Shown here: positions 51,114-60,489 of the stretch, piece after piece
How positions within the stretch are numbered: position 1 is the stretch's first letter
How the letters are laid out: each line of letters starts with the position of its first letter
Source: Phycisphaerales bacterium
GTDB taxonomy: Bacteria > Planctomycetota > Phycisphaerae > Phycisphaerales > UBA1924
Direction of reading: 5' to 3'
Length of the DNA stretch: 60,489 nucleotides
Assembly (NCBI GenBank): GCA_022072615.1
Contig: JAJVHS010000024.1
Span: 1-60,489, forward strand
Position numbers and translations under genes: made by a program
The notes under the pieces: generated by a model
What the model saw: the letters and a program-made list of their open reading frames with translations, nothing else
What the model was told of the DNA's origin: nothing
The model's database searches: none

Positions 51114-51845
51114 TCACGTGCCTTGGGCTCGGCTCCGGTTCGCGTCGCCTGGTGAATCATCAGAGGGGTTCGCGCCGCACTCCGGGCACACGGTGTTCGA
51201 TCCACGCATGTCGTAGCCGCACCGCTCGCATCTGCCCTTGCGACGCCTCGCGGCGCCGCGCCACGCCCGGGCGATCGGCAGCAGCCCGATCGCCGCGAAC
51301 CACGCCGCGCTGTAGACCCCAATGTTCCCCGCGAGCCCCATCCACATCGGGCCCGTTGGCACTCGCCGGTCATCGGCGCCGGCCGCTCGTTGCGCCTCGG
51401 TCGATGCGCCGAGCGAGATGAGATGCTGGTGCCGCGTCACGCCCGCGGTGTCGGTCGTCTCGGCGAACTGGATGCAGTAGAAAGGCCACCCGGCGCGCCG
51501 GCGTGTCCACGACGCGACCAGCTCCGGCGACATCCGTTCGAGATCGGCTCGGCAGTCCCTTGCCGCCGCTTCGAACCCGGGGTCTTCCCACGCGGCCGAG
51601 ATCGCGTTGTCCATCATCTCCACCGTCAGCGGCGATTGCGGCATCATCGCCTTGAACTGGTAGCTTGTCTCGCCCCAGCGGTCCTTGATCCACCAGCTCA
51701 CGCCCGACATGCTCATGCCGCCGCGCCAGCCGCTGTTCCACGGACGCAGCACCGCGAACCACGCCACGCCGAAGGTCGTGACAACCCCGAGCACAAGCGA
51801 AATCCCGGCCCTCTGCAGCAGCATCACCCCCGGACGACGCTTCAT
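51114..51845 (-). CDS. Membrane protein with C-terminal C-x2-C-x-Y-D zinc ribbon
   Basis: 243 residues. Helix near 12-35, a globular region (about 50-165), a second helix pair (GNIGVYSAAWFAAIGLLPIA near 190) and the ribbon RRKGRCERCGYDMRGSNTVC-PECG at the C-terminus. It resembles the protein at 51842-52567 in the N-terminal helix (VAWFAVLRPWN against [11 protein letters not shown]) and in the last helix. Its ATG overlaps the stop of that gene by four bases (ATGA). Same ribbon as at 4740 and 41899-45583. Function unknown. Confidence 0.75.
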   Translation of the reverse strand: MKRRPGVMLLQRAGISLVLGVVTTFGVAWFAVLRPWNSGWRGGMSMSGVSWWIKDRWGETSYQFKAMMPQSPLTVEMMDNAISAAWEDPGFEAAARDCRADLERMSPELVASWTRRRAGWPFYCIQFAETTDTAGVTRHQHLISLGASTEAQRAAGADDRRVPTGPMWMGLAGNIGVYSAAWFAAIGLLPIARAWRGAARRRKGRCERCGYDMRGSNTVCPECGANPSDDSPGDANRSRAQGT

Positions 51846-52567
51846 GAGACCCCCGAGCGTTGACCGAGCATTCCCGGATCCGGGCGCTCGCCGTCGAGTT
51901 GGACGCCGGCCTCATCCGGAAAGGCCCGGAGATGGCTTCTGATCCTGCCAAAGAACACGACGACGCTCCACCCCGCCATCCACACGCCGGTATTGGCGGC
52001 AAAGCCAACCCAGTCCGGCGTGCAGGGCAGGAAGACCCGCTCTTCCGCGTGCTGGATTCCCGCGGGCCGCTTCCACTCGATGGCGCCGCGGCTTCCCTCC
52101 GTCCCGTCTTCGAGCTTCCAGGTGAGGGCTCGCAGCGCCGGGTACGGGAAACCCGCTTCGATCATCCCCCAGTGCGTGTAGTGCGCCTCGTCCTGCGGCG
52201 GGGCCTGGAAGAACCAGCGGCCGTGTTCGGGCGCCGCGAGCGTCGGATGCTGATCCCGAGCATCCTTGGTCCGCTCGAATATCCGCGTGATGTCCCGTCC
52301 CCGGAACCCGAACGCCGAGCCGGTCGCGAGCTCGAACTGCCGGCACCCCCACGCCGAGCGCGTGCGGTATTCCTCGGTCCTGGTTTCGGGGAACCACGGG
52401 TCCGCGGCCGCCCCGCGCCGCTCGCGATACTCGCGCGGCGGCCGGGGAAGCTCCAGCCGAGCCGTCTCGACCGGTCCGGGCACAACCACGCCAAGCCACG
52501 CGACGGCGACCGTGCTCGCGACGCCGCACACCGCGGCACACAGGAATCGAAGGCGAAGCCCGGGCAT
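51842..52567 (-). CDS. Membrane protein, paralogue of the next gene but without the ribbon
   Basis: 241 residues. Helix near 8-28, a globular region with [19 protein letters not shown], a second helix ([21 protein letters not shown] near 200), then [10 protein letters not shown] and a disordered tail that lacks the C-x2-C pairs of the neighbouring paralogue. The two are translationally coupled (ATGA overlap). It probably lost the ribbon after the duplication, or the partner gained it. Function unknown. Confidence 0.7.
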   Translation of the reverse strand: MPGLRLRFLCAAVCGVASTVAVAWLGVVVPGPVETARLELPRPPREYRERRGAAADPWFPETRTEEYRTRSAWGCRQFELATGSAFGFRGRDITRIFERTKDARDQHPTLAAPEHGRWFFQAPPQDEAHYTHWGMIEAGFPYPALRALTWKLEDGTEGSRGAIEWKRPAGIQHAEERVFLPCTPDWVGFAANTGVWMAGWSVVVFFGRIRSHLRAFPDEAGVQLDGERPDPGMLGQRSGVS

Positions 52568-52629
52568 GTCTGCTAGTCTACGGCGCTCGGTTGTGCGTTC
52601 ATTGGTCTGTTTTCCACGGAGAGCTTCCG

Positions 52630-53646
52630 ATGCCCCGCCCTGTCACGCTCTTTACCGGCCAGTGGGCCGATCTTCCCCTCGAAACCATGGCCGCCAAGGC
52701 CAAGTCGTTCGGCTACGACGGCCTGGAACTCGCCTGCTGGGGTGACCACTTCGAGGTCGGCAAGGCCGCCGGCGACGCCGCCTACTGCAAGTCGCGGTGG
52801 GACCTGCTCGGCAAGCACGACCTCAAGTGCTTCGCCATCTCCAACCACCTTGTGGGCCAGGCCGTGTGCGACCAGATCGACCACCGCCACAAGGCCATCC
52901 TCCCGCCCCATGTCTGGGGAGACGGCAACCCCGAGGGCGTCCGCCAACGGGCCGCCGAAGAAATGAAGGCCACCGCGAGAGCGGCCGCGAAGCTGGGCGT
53001 CAAGGTGGTCAACGGGTTCACCGGGTCGTCCATCTGGGGCATGCTCTACTTCTTCCCGCCCACCTCGCCCGCCGACGTGAAGGCCGGCTACGACGACTTC
53101 GCCAAGCGGTGGGGCCCGATCCTGGACGAATTCAAGAACCAGGGCGTCAAGTTCGCGCTCGAGGTCCACCCCGGCGAGATCGCCTACGACGTGTACTCCA
53201 CCGACACCGCGCTCTCGGCAATCGGGAACCACCCCGCCTTTGGCTTCAACTTCGATCCCAGCCACCTGCTCTGGCAGGGTGTGGCGCCCAACAAGTTCAT
53301 CGAGCGGTACCCGGACCGGATCTTCCACGTCCACATGAAGGACGTCGCCGTCCATTACGGGGCCGATTCCGGTGACGGGCTCTCCGGCGTGCTCGGGTCG
53401 CACCTTGGCTTCGGCGACGTCCGCCGCGGATGGGATTTCCGGTCCGTCGGTCGCGGGCACGTCAATTTCGAGGCCATCATCCGGTCGCTCAACCGCGTCG
53501 GCTACCAGGGGCCCCTGAGCGTCGAGTGGGAAGACCCGGGCATGGATCGCGAGCACGGAGCCCGCGAAAGCTGCCAGTTCGTCAAGCGTCTGGACTTCAC
53601 GCCCTCGAACGTCGCCTTCGACGCGGCCTTTGAAAAGAAGAAGTGA
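52630..53646 (+). CDS. Sugar phosphate isomerase/epimerase (xylose isomerase-like TIM barrel)
   Basis: 338 residues. AP2Ec-type barrel: [17 protein letters not shown] at the N-terminal strand, [38 protein letters not shown] (metal-binding His region), [13 protein letters not shown] and [13 protein letters not shown]. Probable metal ligands are the histidines and acidic residues in those segments. In planctomycetes such genes are often placed near catabolic and PSCyt genes, as here. ATG at 52630 with GGAGAG upstream. Confidence 0.88.
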   Translation: MPRPVTLFTGQWADLPLETMAAKAKSFGYDGLELACWGDHFEVGKAAGDAAYCKSRWDLLGKHDLKCFAISNHLVGQAVCDQIDHRHKAILPPHVWGDGNPEGVRQRAAEEMKATARAAAKLGVKVVNGFTGSSIWGMLYFFPPTSPADVKAGYDDFAKRWGPILDEFKNQGVKFALEVHPGEIAYDVYSTDTALSAIGNHPAFGFNFDPSHLLWQGVAPNKFIERYPDRIFHVHMKDVAVHYGADSGDGLSGVLGSHLGFGDVRRGWDFRSVGRGHVNFEAIIRSLNRVGYQGPLSVEWEDPGMDREHGARESCQFVKRLDFTPSNVAFDAAFEKKK

Positions 53647-53658
53647 TCCGCTCGGGCC

Positions 53659-53679
53659 GCCACCCGCCACCCGCCACGC
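53659..53679 (+). repeat. Heptanucleotide tandem repeat H5 (GCCACCC unit)
   Basis: GCCACCC, GCCACCC, GCCACGC in phase, trailing into weaker units (GCCCTCC, GTCCAGC, GACCAGG). It lies just after the epimerase stop, in the 155-base gap before the cytochrome gene, which otherwise shows only a possible -10 (TATACT at 53752) and no gene. Confidence 0.7.
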
Positions 53680-53801
53680 GCCCTCCGTCCAGCGACCAGG
53701 CCCCGCCCGCCGAACTCGCAGATTTCGCATTCCGTTGGGGCCGGGTTTTCTTTATACTGCGGCGGTCATCGGGCCGATTCGGCCTCGGGAGATCCCTGCG
53801 C

Positions 53802-56800
53802 ATGAAATACGCCCGCCGCGCGGCGATGTGGTCGGTGTTGTTCGCTTCGGTCGCCTCGGCGGCCGGGACGCCACGCCCCGAAGACGCTGACCCTGTGTCC
53901 CGAACCCCGATCCCCGCCACCATCGACTTCAACCGCGACGTCCGGCCCATCCTGTCCAACGCGTGCTTCGCCTGCCACGGGCCGGACGAGAAGACCCGCG
54001 AAGCCGGCCTCCGTCTCGACACGCCCGATGGAATCTCGCAGGTCCTCAAGTCCGGCGCCGTCGCCGTTGTCCCCGGCGATACCGCCAAGAGCGCCATCAT
54101 CGCCAGGATCACGACCACCGAGCCCAAGGACGTGATGCCCCCCGCCAAGACGGGCAAGACGCTCACCCTGCGGCAGGTCGAGATCCTTAAGCGATGGATC
54201 GAGCAGGGCGGCCGCTATGACAAGCACTGGTCCTTCAACCCGCCCCGTCCCGACCAGCCGCCGCCCGCGGCCGATCTCGCCTGGTCGCACCCCATCGACG
54301 CGTTCCTGCTCCAGGGCATCCGCGAGGCGGGCCTCACGCCCTCGGAAGAGGCCGACAAGCGCACACTCATCCGTCGGGTGACGCTCGATCTCACCGGCCT
54401 GCCGCCGACGCTCGAGGAGGTTTCCAGCTTCCTCGCCGATACGTCGCCGGACGCGTATGAGAAGGTCGTTGACCGGCTCCTGGCGTCGCCGCACTACGGC
54501 GAGAAGATGGCCACCGACTGGCTCGATGCCGCCCGCTTCGCCGACACCAACGGCTACCACATCGACAACGAGCGCTACATGTGGAAGTGGCGCGAGTGGG
54601 TCATCGATGCGTTCAACCGCAACGTCCCCTTCGATCGCTTCACGATCGAGCAGCTCGCCGGCGACATGCTCCCCGCCTGCGACGACCCCGCCATGACCGA
54701 GCGGCAGGTTCTCGCCTCGGGTTTCAACCGCAACCACATGATCAACTTCGAGGGCGGCGCGATCCCCGAAGAGTACATGCACAACTACCTGGTGGACCGC
54801 GTCAACACCACCTCCACCGTCTGGCTCGGGCTCACGATGAGCTGCGCCCAGTGTCACGACCACAAGTACGATCCCATCACGCAGGAGGATTACTACCGCT
54901 TCTACGCGATCTTCAACAACGTCCCCGAGAAGGGACTCGACGGCAACAGCGGGAACTCCGAACCGTTCATGAAGTTCCCAAACAGCGAGGAAAAGTCGCG
55001 CCTCGCCGCGCTGCTGGAACGCATCAAGAACTTCGACGACAGCCTCACCGGGCCCATGCCCGAGACCGACGCGCTCCAGGCCGACTGGGAGAAGAAGGTC
55101 GCGGCTTTCGACTCGACCGGCTGGCTCAGCATCGCCCCGCTCACTTCGGTCGGGACCGGCGGATCGACCTTCGCCGTTCAGCCCGATCAGTCGGTCACCG
55201 TCTCGGGCAAGGCGCCCGAGCGTGAAACGTACGAGCTTCTGTGCCTGGCGCCCGCCACGCCCGGAGCATCCGTTTCGGCGCTTCGCCTCGAAGCCATGCT
55301 CGACGACGCTCTCCCCGAGAAGGGCCCCGGGCGAGCGTTCAACGGCAACGTGGTCCTGAGCGAGGTCGAGGTCGAGGCAGTCCCGCTCGCGACCCCCGAC
55401 AAGCCGGTCAAGGTCCCGCTCGTCAACGCTTTCGCCGACTATTCCCAGGACAAGTTCGACATCGCCTACGCCATCGACGGCAAGCCGGAGACCGGCTGGG
55501 CCACCGGGTCGCACCTCGTGCGCTCCGCTCGCGAGGCCGTCTTCACGTTCGACAGGCCGGTCTCCACGACCGAGCCCACGCTCATCAAGGTTCGGCTGCG
55601 CTTCGATTCGCAGTACGCCCAGCACGCCCTGGGCAGGTTCCGCCTCGCCCTGCTCACCGACGAATCCCGCCACCCGTCGCTCGCCCGAGCCTCGCTGTCC
55701 CCGTGGCACGTCGCCGGGCCCTTCGAAGTCCCGGCGAACATCAAGGAGGCGCTCGCCGCCGATCTGCCGATCAAGCCGGTGGCCGGCCAGAAGATCGACC
55801 TGGCCGCCACCTACGCCGACGGCGCCATCAAGTGGGAGCAGCGCGACGACCTGGTCGACGGCCAGGTGCACATGCTGCCGAGCACCGACTACCGGTCCAC
55901 CTTCTTCCGCCGGACGATCTCCACGACCGTGCAGCGCCGCATGGTGCTCTCGCTGGGCAGCGACGACGCCCTCCGCGTCTGGCTCGACGGCGTCAAGGTG
56001 CACGAGGCCGGCCTCCAGGGACGCGCCCCGGCGCCCGACCAGGATTCCCTCACGCTCGACCTTTCGCCCGGCGATCACGAGCTGGTGATGGAAGTCGTCA
56101 ACTTCACCGGCGGCTATGCCATGTTCTTCCGCGTCGCCGCCGACGACGGGATGCCGGCTCCGCTCAACATCGCCAAGATCCTCCGAACCCCGACCGAGAC
56201 CCGCGACGACGCCGCCCGGGCCGCCGTCCGCGACTACTACCGAGCCTCGCAATCGGTCCAGTGGCGCGAGCTCAAGCAGCAGCGAGACGCCGTCGCGGCC
56301 GAGCACAAGGCCCTCGACGACATGCTCCCGACCGCCATGGTGATGAAGGAGCTGGAGACTCCCCGCAAGACGCACCTCCACATCCGCGGCGAGTACGACC
56401 AGCTCGGCCACGAGGTCTCGCCCGGCGTGCCCAGGTCGCTTCCGCAGCTCCCCGCGGACCAGCCCGCCAACCGCCTCACGCTCGCCCGCTGGCTGGTGGA
56501 CGGCAACAACCCGCTCACCGCTCGGGTCTATGTCAACCGGCTGTGGCAGTCGATCTTCGGAACCGGCCTGGTGAAGACCGCCGAGGACTTCGGCCTGCAG
56601 GGTCAGTGGCCGTCCAATCCGCAGCTCCTGGACTGGCTCGCGTCGGACTTCGTCGCCGGCGGCTGGGACATCAAGCGGATGTTGCGCCAGATCGTCACCA
56701 CCCGAGCCTACCGCCAACTCGCCCGGGCGACCGACCGGTCGCTCGCCGTCGACCCCGAAGACCGTCTGCTCTCGTTCTTCCCGCGCGTGCGGCTCAACGC

Positions 56801-57425
56801 CGAGGGCATCCGCGACAGCGCCCTGTTCATCTCCGGGCTCGCGAACCTCACCATCGGCGGGCGGTCGGTGCGCCCGTACCAGCCGCCGGGCCTGTGGGAG
56901 GAGATGTCCCTCGACCCCACCGGAGCCACCTTCTCCGCGCAGGTCTACAAGCAGGACACCGGCGAACTGCTCTACCGGCGCACGATGTACACGTTCCGCA
57001 AGCGCACGGTGCCGCACCCGGTCCTGGCGATCTTCGACGCGCCCAACCGAGAGCTCTGCGTCGTCCGCCGCGCCACGACCAACACGCCGCTCCAGGCGCT
57101 GGTGGTCCTCAACGAAACCGGCTTCGTCGAGGCCGCTCGGCACTTCGCCCAGCGAGTCCTCGCGGTCCCCGGCGACGACGCTGCCAGGGCGGCCTACGCC
57201 TTCGAGCTCGCGACCGCGCAGCGGCCCACGCCCGAGCAATCGGCGATCCTGCTCGAACTCCTCGCCGACCAGCGCCGCAGCTTCGAGGACACGGCGCAGG
57301 CCGAGAAGCTCCTCGCGGTAGGGGAGTCGCCGCGCGACACGTCGCTCGATCCGCACGAGCACGCGGCCTGGACGATGGTCTGTAACGCCATCCTCAACCT
57401 TGATCAGACCCTCGTGAAAGACTGA
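53802..57425 (+). CDS. Planctomycete cytochrome protein (PSCyt1-DUF1549-DUF1553)
   Basis: 1207 residues. Signal peptide ([20 protein letters not shown]), then PSCyt1 with a C-x2-C-H heme site at C55-C58-H59, DUF1549/PSCyt2 (about 160-370, [33 protein letters not shown]) carrying another C-x2-C-H at C348 (SCAQCHDH), and DUF1553/PSD1 (about 890-1180, [20 protein letters not shown]). Between them is a beta-rich region of about 430 residues (430-860). These proteins are a planctomycete hallmark thought to act with DUF1501 partners in the periplasm; activity is unknown. The DUF1501 gene follows after 43 bases. ATG at 53802. Confidence 0.95.
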   Translation: MKYARRAAMWSVLFASVASAAGTPRPEDADPVSRTPIPATIDFNRDVRPILSNACFACHGPDEKTREAGLRLDTPDGISQVLKSGAVAVVPGDTAKSAIIARITTTEPKDVMPPAKTGKTLTLRQVEILKRWIEQGGRYDKHWSFNPPRPDQPPPAADLAWSHPIDAFLLQGIREAGLTPSEEADKRTLIRRVTLDLTGLPPTLEEVSSFLADTSPDAYEKVVDRLLASPHYGEKMATDWLDAARFADTNGYHIDNERYMWKWREWVIDAFNRNVPFDRFTIEQLAGDMLPACDDPAMTERQVLASGFNRNHMINFEGGAIPEEYMHNYLVDRVNTTSTVWLGLTMSCAQCHDHKYDPITQEDYYRFYAIFNNVPEKGLDGNSGNSEPFMKFPNSEEKSRLAALLERIKNFDDSLTGPMPETDALQADWEKKVAAFDSTGWLSIAPLTSVGTGGSTFAVQPDQSVTVSGKAPERETYELLCLAPATPGASVSALRLEAMLDDALPEKGPGRAFNGNVVLSEVEVEAVPLATPDKPVKVPLVNAFADYSQDKFDIAYAIDGKPETGWATGSHLVRSAREAVFTFDRPVSTTEPTLIKVRLRFDSQYAQHALGRFRLALLTDESRHPSLARASLSPWHVAGPFEVPANIKEALAADLPIKPVAGQKIDLAATYADGAIKWEQRDDLVDGQVHMLPSTDYRSTFFRRTISTTVQRRMVLSLGSDDALRVWLDGVKVHEAGLQGRAPAPDQDSLTLDLSPGDHELVMEVVNFTGGYAMFFRVAADDGMPAPLNIAKILRTPTETRDDAARAAVRDYYRASQSVQWRELKQQRDAVAAEHKALDDMLPTAMVMKELETPRKTHLHIRGEYDQLGHEVSPGVPRSLPQLPADQPANRLTLARWLVDGNNPLTARVYVNRLWQSIFGTGLVKTAEDFGLQGQWPSNPQLLDWLASDFVAGGWDIKRMLRQIVTTRAYRQLARATDRSLAVDPEDRLLSFFPRVRLNAEGIRDSALFISGLANLTIGGRSVRPYQPPGLWEEMSLDPTGATFSAQVYKQDTGELLYRRTMYTFRKRTVPHPVLAIFDAPNRELCVVRRATTNTPLQALVVLNETGFVEAARHFAQRVLAVPGDDAARAAYAFELATAQRPTPEQSAILLELLADQRRSFEDTAQAEKLLAVGESPRDTSLDPHEHAAWTMVCNAILNLDQTLVKD

Positions 57426-57468
57426 CCGGCCGCCCGATTCGCCCGCGACTCCGACACGGATCACCCGC

Positions 57469-58923
<1,455 letters not shown>

Positions 58924-58983
58924 TTGTTGTTCCGACCCCTTGGCCCGGGCATTTGATCCGGGTTCCTGATCGATACCGACGCG

Positions 58984-60489
58984 ATGCACGCATCCACCCA
59001 ACACACTCGCTCCGGCCCCGCTCGAATATGGTCTCTCACGCTCGCCTGCGCGATCGTCGCGCTCGCCGCGCCGGTCGCCGCCGCGCAGACGAGCCTTGAG
59101 TTCACGCCGCAGACCTTTCAGCGCTTCGTCGGTCGATCCCACGCCATCCTGGTGCACTTCCCTATCGCGATGGTGATCGTCGCGGCGACGCTCGAAGTCC
59201 TGACCGCGCTGCGCTCGCGGTTCCGCTCATCCTCCGCCCCGCTGGTGTCCCCGACCGGCCTGACCTGCCTCTCCTTCGGTGCGCTGGGCGCGATCGCAGC
59301 TTCCGTCGCTGGCTGGCTCAATGCCGACGCCGAGGGCGTCGGTTCCGCCGATCAGGCGACCCTCTTCTGGCACCGCTGGCTCGGCATCACCGTGTCGGCC
59401 ATCGCCGCCATCGCCGTCATCGCCGGCCTTATCCCCCGAGCCGGCCGAATGGCGCCCGCGCTCGCCGCGTACCGGGCAGCCCTCGTGCTCGCCGCGCTCC
59501 TGGTCGGCTTCACCGGGCACCTGGGCGGCAACATGGTCTACGGCGACGGGTACCTCCTCGCCGCCTTCGAAGTCGACCGTCCGGCCCCGCTGCCGGCGCA
59601 GCCTCCCGCGACCGAGCCCGTGCTCGCCGGCAACCAGCCCTCCGAGGCCCCGCCTCCTTCAGCGCCCGTGATCGACCCCGCGCTCGCCGCCTCCGTCCAG
59701 TCCATCCTCGACCGAGCGTGCATCGAGTGCCACGGCAAGCGCCGCCATAAGGGCGACCTGCGACTGGATTCGCTCGCCATCGTCGCCGGTCACCAGGCCG
59801 TCATCCCCGGCGACCCCGACGCGAGCGAACTCATCCGCCGTGTCACCCTGCCCGAAGACGACGACGACTTCATGCCCCAGGACGACCCGCCGCTCGCGGC
59901 GGCGGAGATCGACACGCTCCGAGCATGGATCGCTGCGCTCGGAGGGGCCGAGTTCACGCCCACCGTGGCGGTCGCGCCCGCACAGTCCGGAACAGACCAG
60001 CACGCCGCCGCCGCCGATGACGCTCCGGTCGCTCACTCCTCCGGCCCGGCGGCCAGCCAGCCTGCCGTGACCGCCGTCACACTCGCTCCCGTCACCGACA
60101 TCAAACTCGATCTCACCCCGCAGCAGCGTGAAGCCTGCCGCCGAGCCGTTGATGCCATCCGTGGCGCCGGCGCCTACGCCGCCCCGCTTTCCACCTCCGG
60201 CGATCTCGTCCACGCCAACTTCGCCATGCTCGGCAAGGCCTGCACGGATCAGTCGCTGGAGCTGCTCGCAGGCCTCGAGCCCGTCCTGGTCGAGGTCAAC
60301 CTCGCGGGCACCGCCGTCACCGACGCGGGCATCAAGACGCTCCAGCGCTTCACCGCCCTCGAGCGCATCAACCTCGGCCGCACCGCGATCACCGACACGG
60401 GTGTTGAGCACCTCGCCGTCCTCCCGCGCCTGGCCTTGCTCAACCTGCACGCCACCGCCGTCACCGATCGCTCGCTCGACGCCATGACC
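58984..60489 (+). CDS. Exported DUF2231 / c-type cytochrome / leucine-rich repeat protein (3' end cut by window)
   Basis: At least 502 residues; the frame runs open to the last base, so the C-terminus is missing. Order: signal peptide (AIVALAAPVAAAQTS), DUF2231-like membrane domain of about four helices (RSHAILVHFPIAMVIVAATL, residues 50-195) with the conserved H-x-x-x-x-H-F-P-I pattern, a Pro/Ala linker, PSCyt1 with C246-I-E-C-H and a following FMPQDDPPL, another linker, then leucine-rich repeats from about residue 415 (LVEVNLAGTAVTDAGIKTLQ, LERINLGRTAITDTGVEHLA). Third member of the PSCyt-DUF1501 block. Start at ATG 58984. Confidence 0.85.
   Translation, partial: MHASTQHTRSGPARIWSLTLACAIVALAAPVAAAQTSLEFTPQTFQRFVGRSHAILVHFPIAMVIVAATLEVLTALRSRFRSSSAPLVSPTGLTCLSFGALGAIAASVAGWLNADAEGVGSADQATLFWHRWLGITVSAIAAIAVIAGLIPRAGRMAPALAAYRAALVLAALLVGFTGHLGGNMVYGDGYLLAAFEVDRPAPLPAQPPATEPVLAGNQPSEAPPPSAPVIDPALAASVQSILDRACIECHGKRRHKGDLRLDSLAIVAGHQAVIPGDPDASELIRRVTLPEDDDDFMPQDDPPLAAAEIDTLRAWIAALGGAEFTPTVAVAPAQSGTDQHAAAADDAPVAHSSGPAASQPAVTAVTLAPVTDIKLDLTPQQREACRRAVDAIRGAGAYAAPLSTSGDLVHANFAMLGKACTDQSLELLAGLEPVLVEVNLAGTAVTDAGIKTLQRFTALERINLGRTAITDTGVEHLAVLPRLALLNLHATAVTDRSLDAMT

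Noticed and set aside
53735..53760. Sigma-70 promoter before the cytochrome gene (TATACT)
   Set aside because: A -10-like hexamer is present but no convincing -35 at 16-18 bases; mentioned only in passing.

Overview
High-GC bacterial window (about two thirds G+C by eye) that reads as a planctomycete, most likely Phycisphaerae-like. The evidence is a right-end block of planctomycete-type genes (PSCyt1/DUF1549/DUF1553 cytochrome protein, twin-arginine DUF1501 protein, DUF2231/cytochrome/leucine-rich protein), a PEP-CTERM-like exported protein, giant VWA proteins, and several membrane proteins sharing one C-x2-C-x-Y-D...C-x2-C-G zinc ribbon. The placement is inferred; no 16S gene or phage/plasmid backbone is present, and the order of conserved housekeeping genes looks chromosomal.

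Layout. 0.1-5.1 kb: VWA membrane protein (-), ispG (+), small zinc-ribbon membrane protein (+). 5.2-6.0 kb: a REP-associated tyrosine transposase flanked by inverted ~100-base composite hairpin elements, with a third element at 46-149. 6.1-9.0 kb: thiF/moeB-like gene, small lipoprotein, tyrS (all -). 9.0-10.0 kb: Fur-like palindrome, 49-residue membrane peptide, heme oxygenase. 10.1-15.9 kb: Ppx/GppA-HD, lipoprotein, thiS, DUF1569, cupin, thiG and an orphan gene. 15.9-22.8 kb (-): psd-pssA (phosphatidylethanolamine synthesis), VIT-VWA exported protein, response regulator and histidine kinase with ATGA overlap. 22.8-27.8 kb: hrpA and an RluA-type pseudouridine synthase. 28-31 kb (-): class I aldolase, PEP-CTERM-like protein, flagellin. 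31.1-35.3 kb (+): ispE, ruvC, dnaB, YscW-like lipoprotein. 35.3-41.8 kb: an exopolysaccharide group (WcaF-like acetyltransferase, double GT4 glycosyltransferase, Wzy-like and Wzx-like membrane proteins). 41.9-45.6 kb (-): two tandem zinc-ribbon/HEAT-like membrane paralogues. 45.7-51.1 kb: saccharopine-dehydrogenase-like protein, enlarged PurD, DUF4340-like protein, class I glutamine-amidotransferase-like hydrolase. 51.1-52.6 kb (-): another overlapping paralogue pair. 52.6 kb to end (+): sugar isomerase/epimerase and the PSCyt/DUF1501/cytochrome block, cut by the window edge.

Most notable: (i) DnaB ends in a glycine-rich disordered tail finishing D-A-D-D-E-A-P-F, which looks like the linker and protein-docking tip of SSB; (ii) the transposase/REP system, whose repeat supplies the last codons of the transposase; (iii) short tandem repeats with a constant 7-base period but different sequence in at least five intergenic spots; (iv) the zinc-ribbon membrane families, including tandem HEAT-like paralogues; (v) a 22-base perfect palindrome upstream of dnaB; (vi) a PurD with about 95 extra residues inside its ATP-grasp region. 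No CRISPR array, tRNA, rRNA or riboswitch was recognised. All calls come from reading the sequence only; no database search was run.
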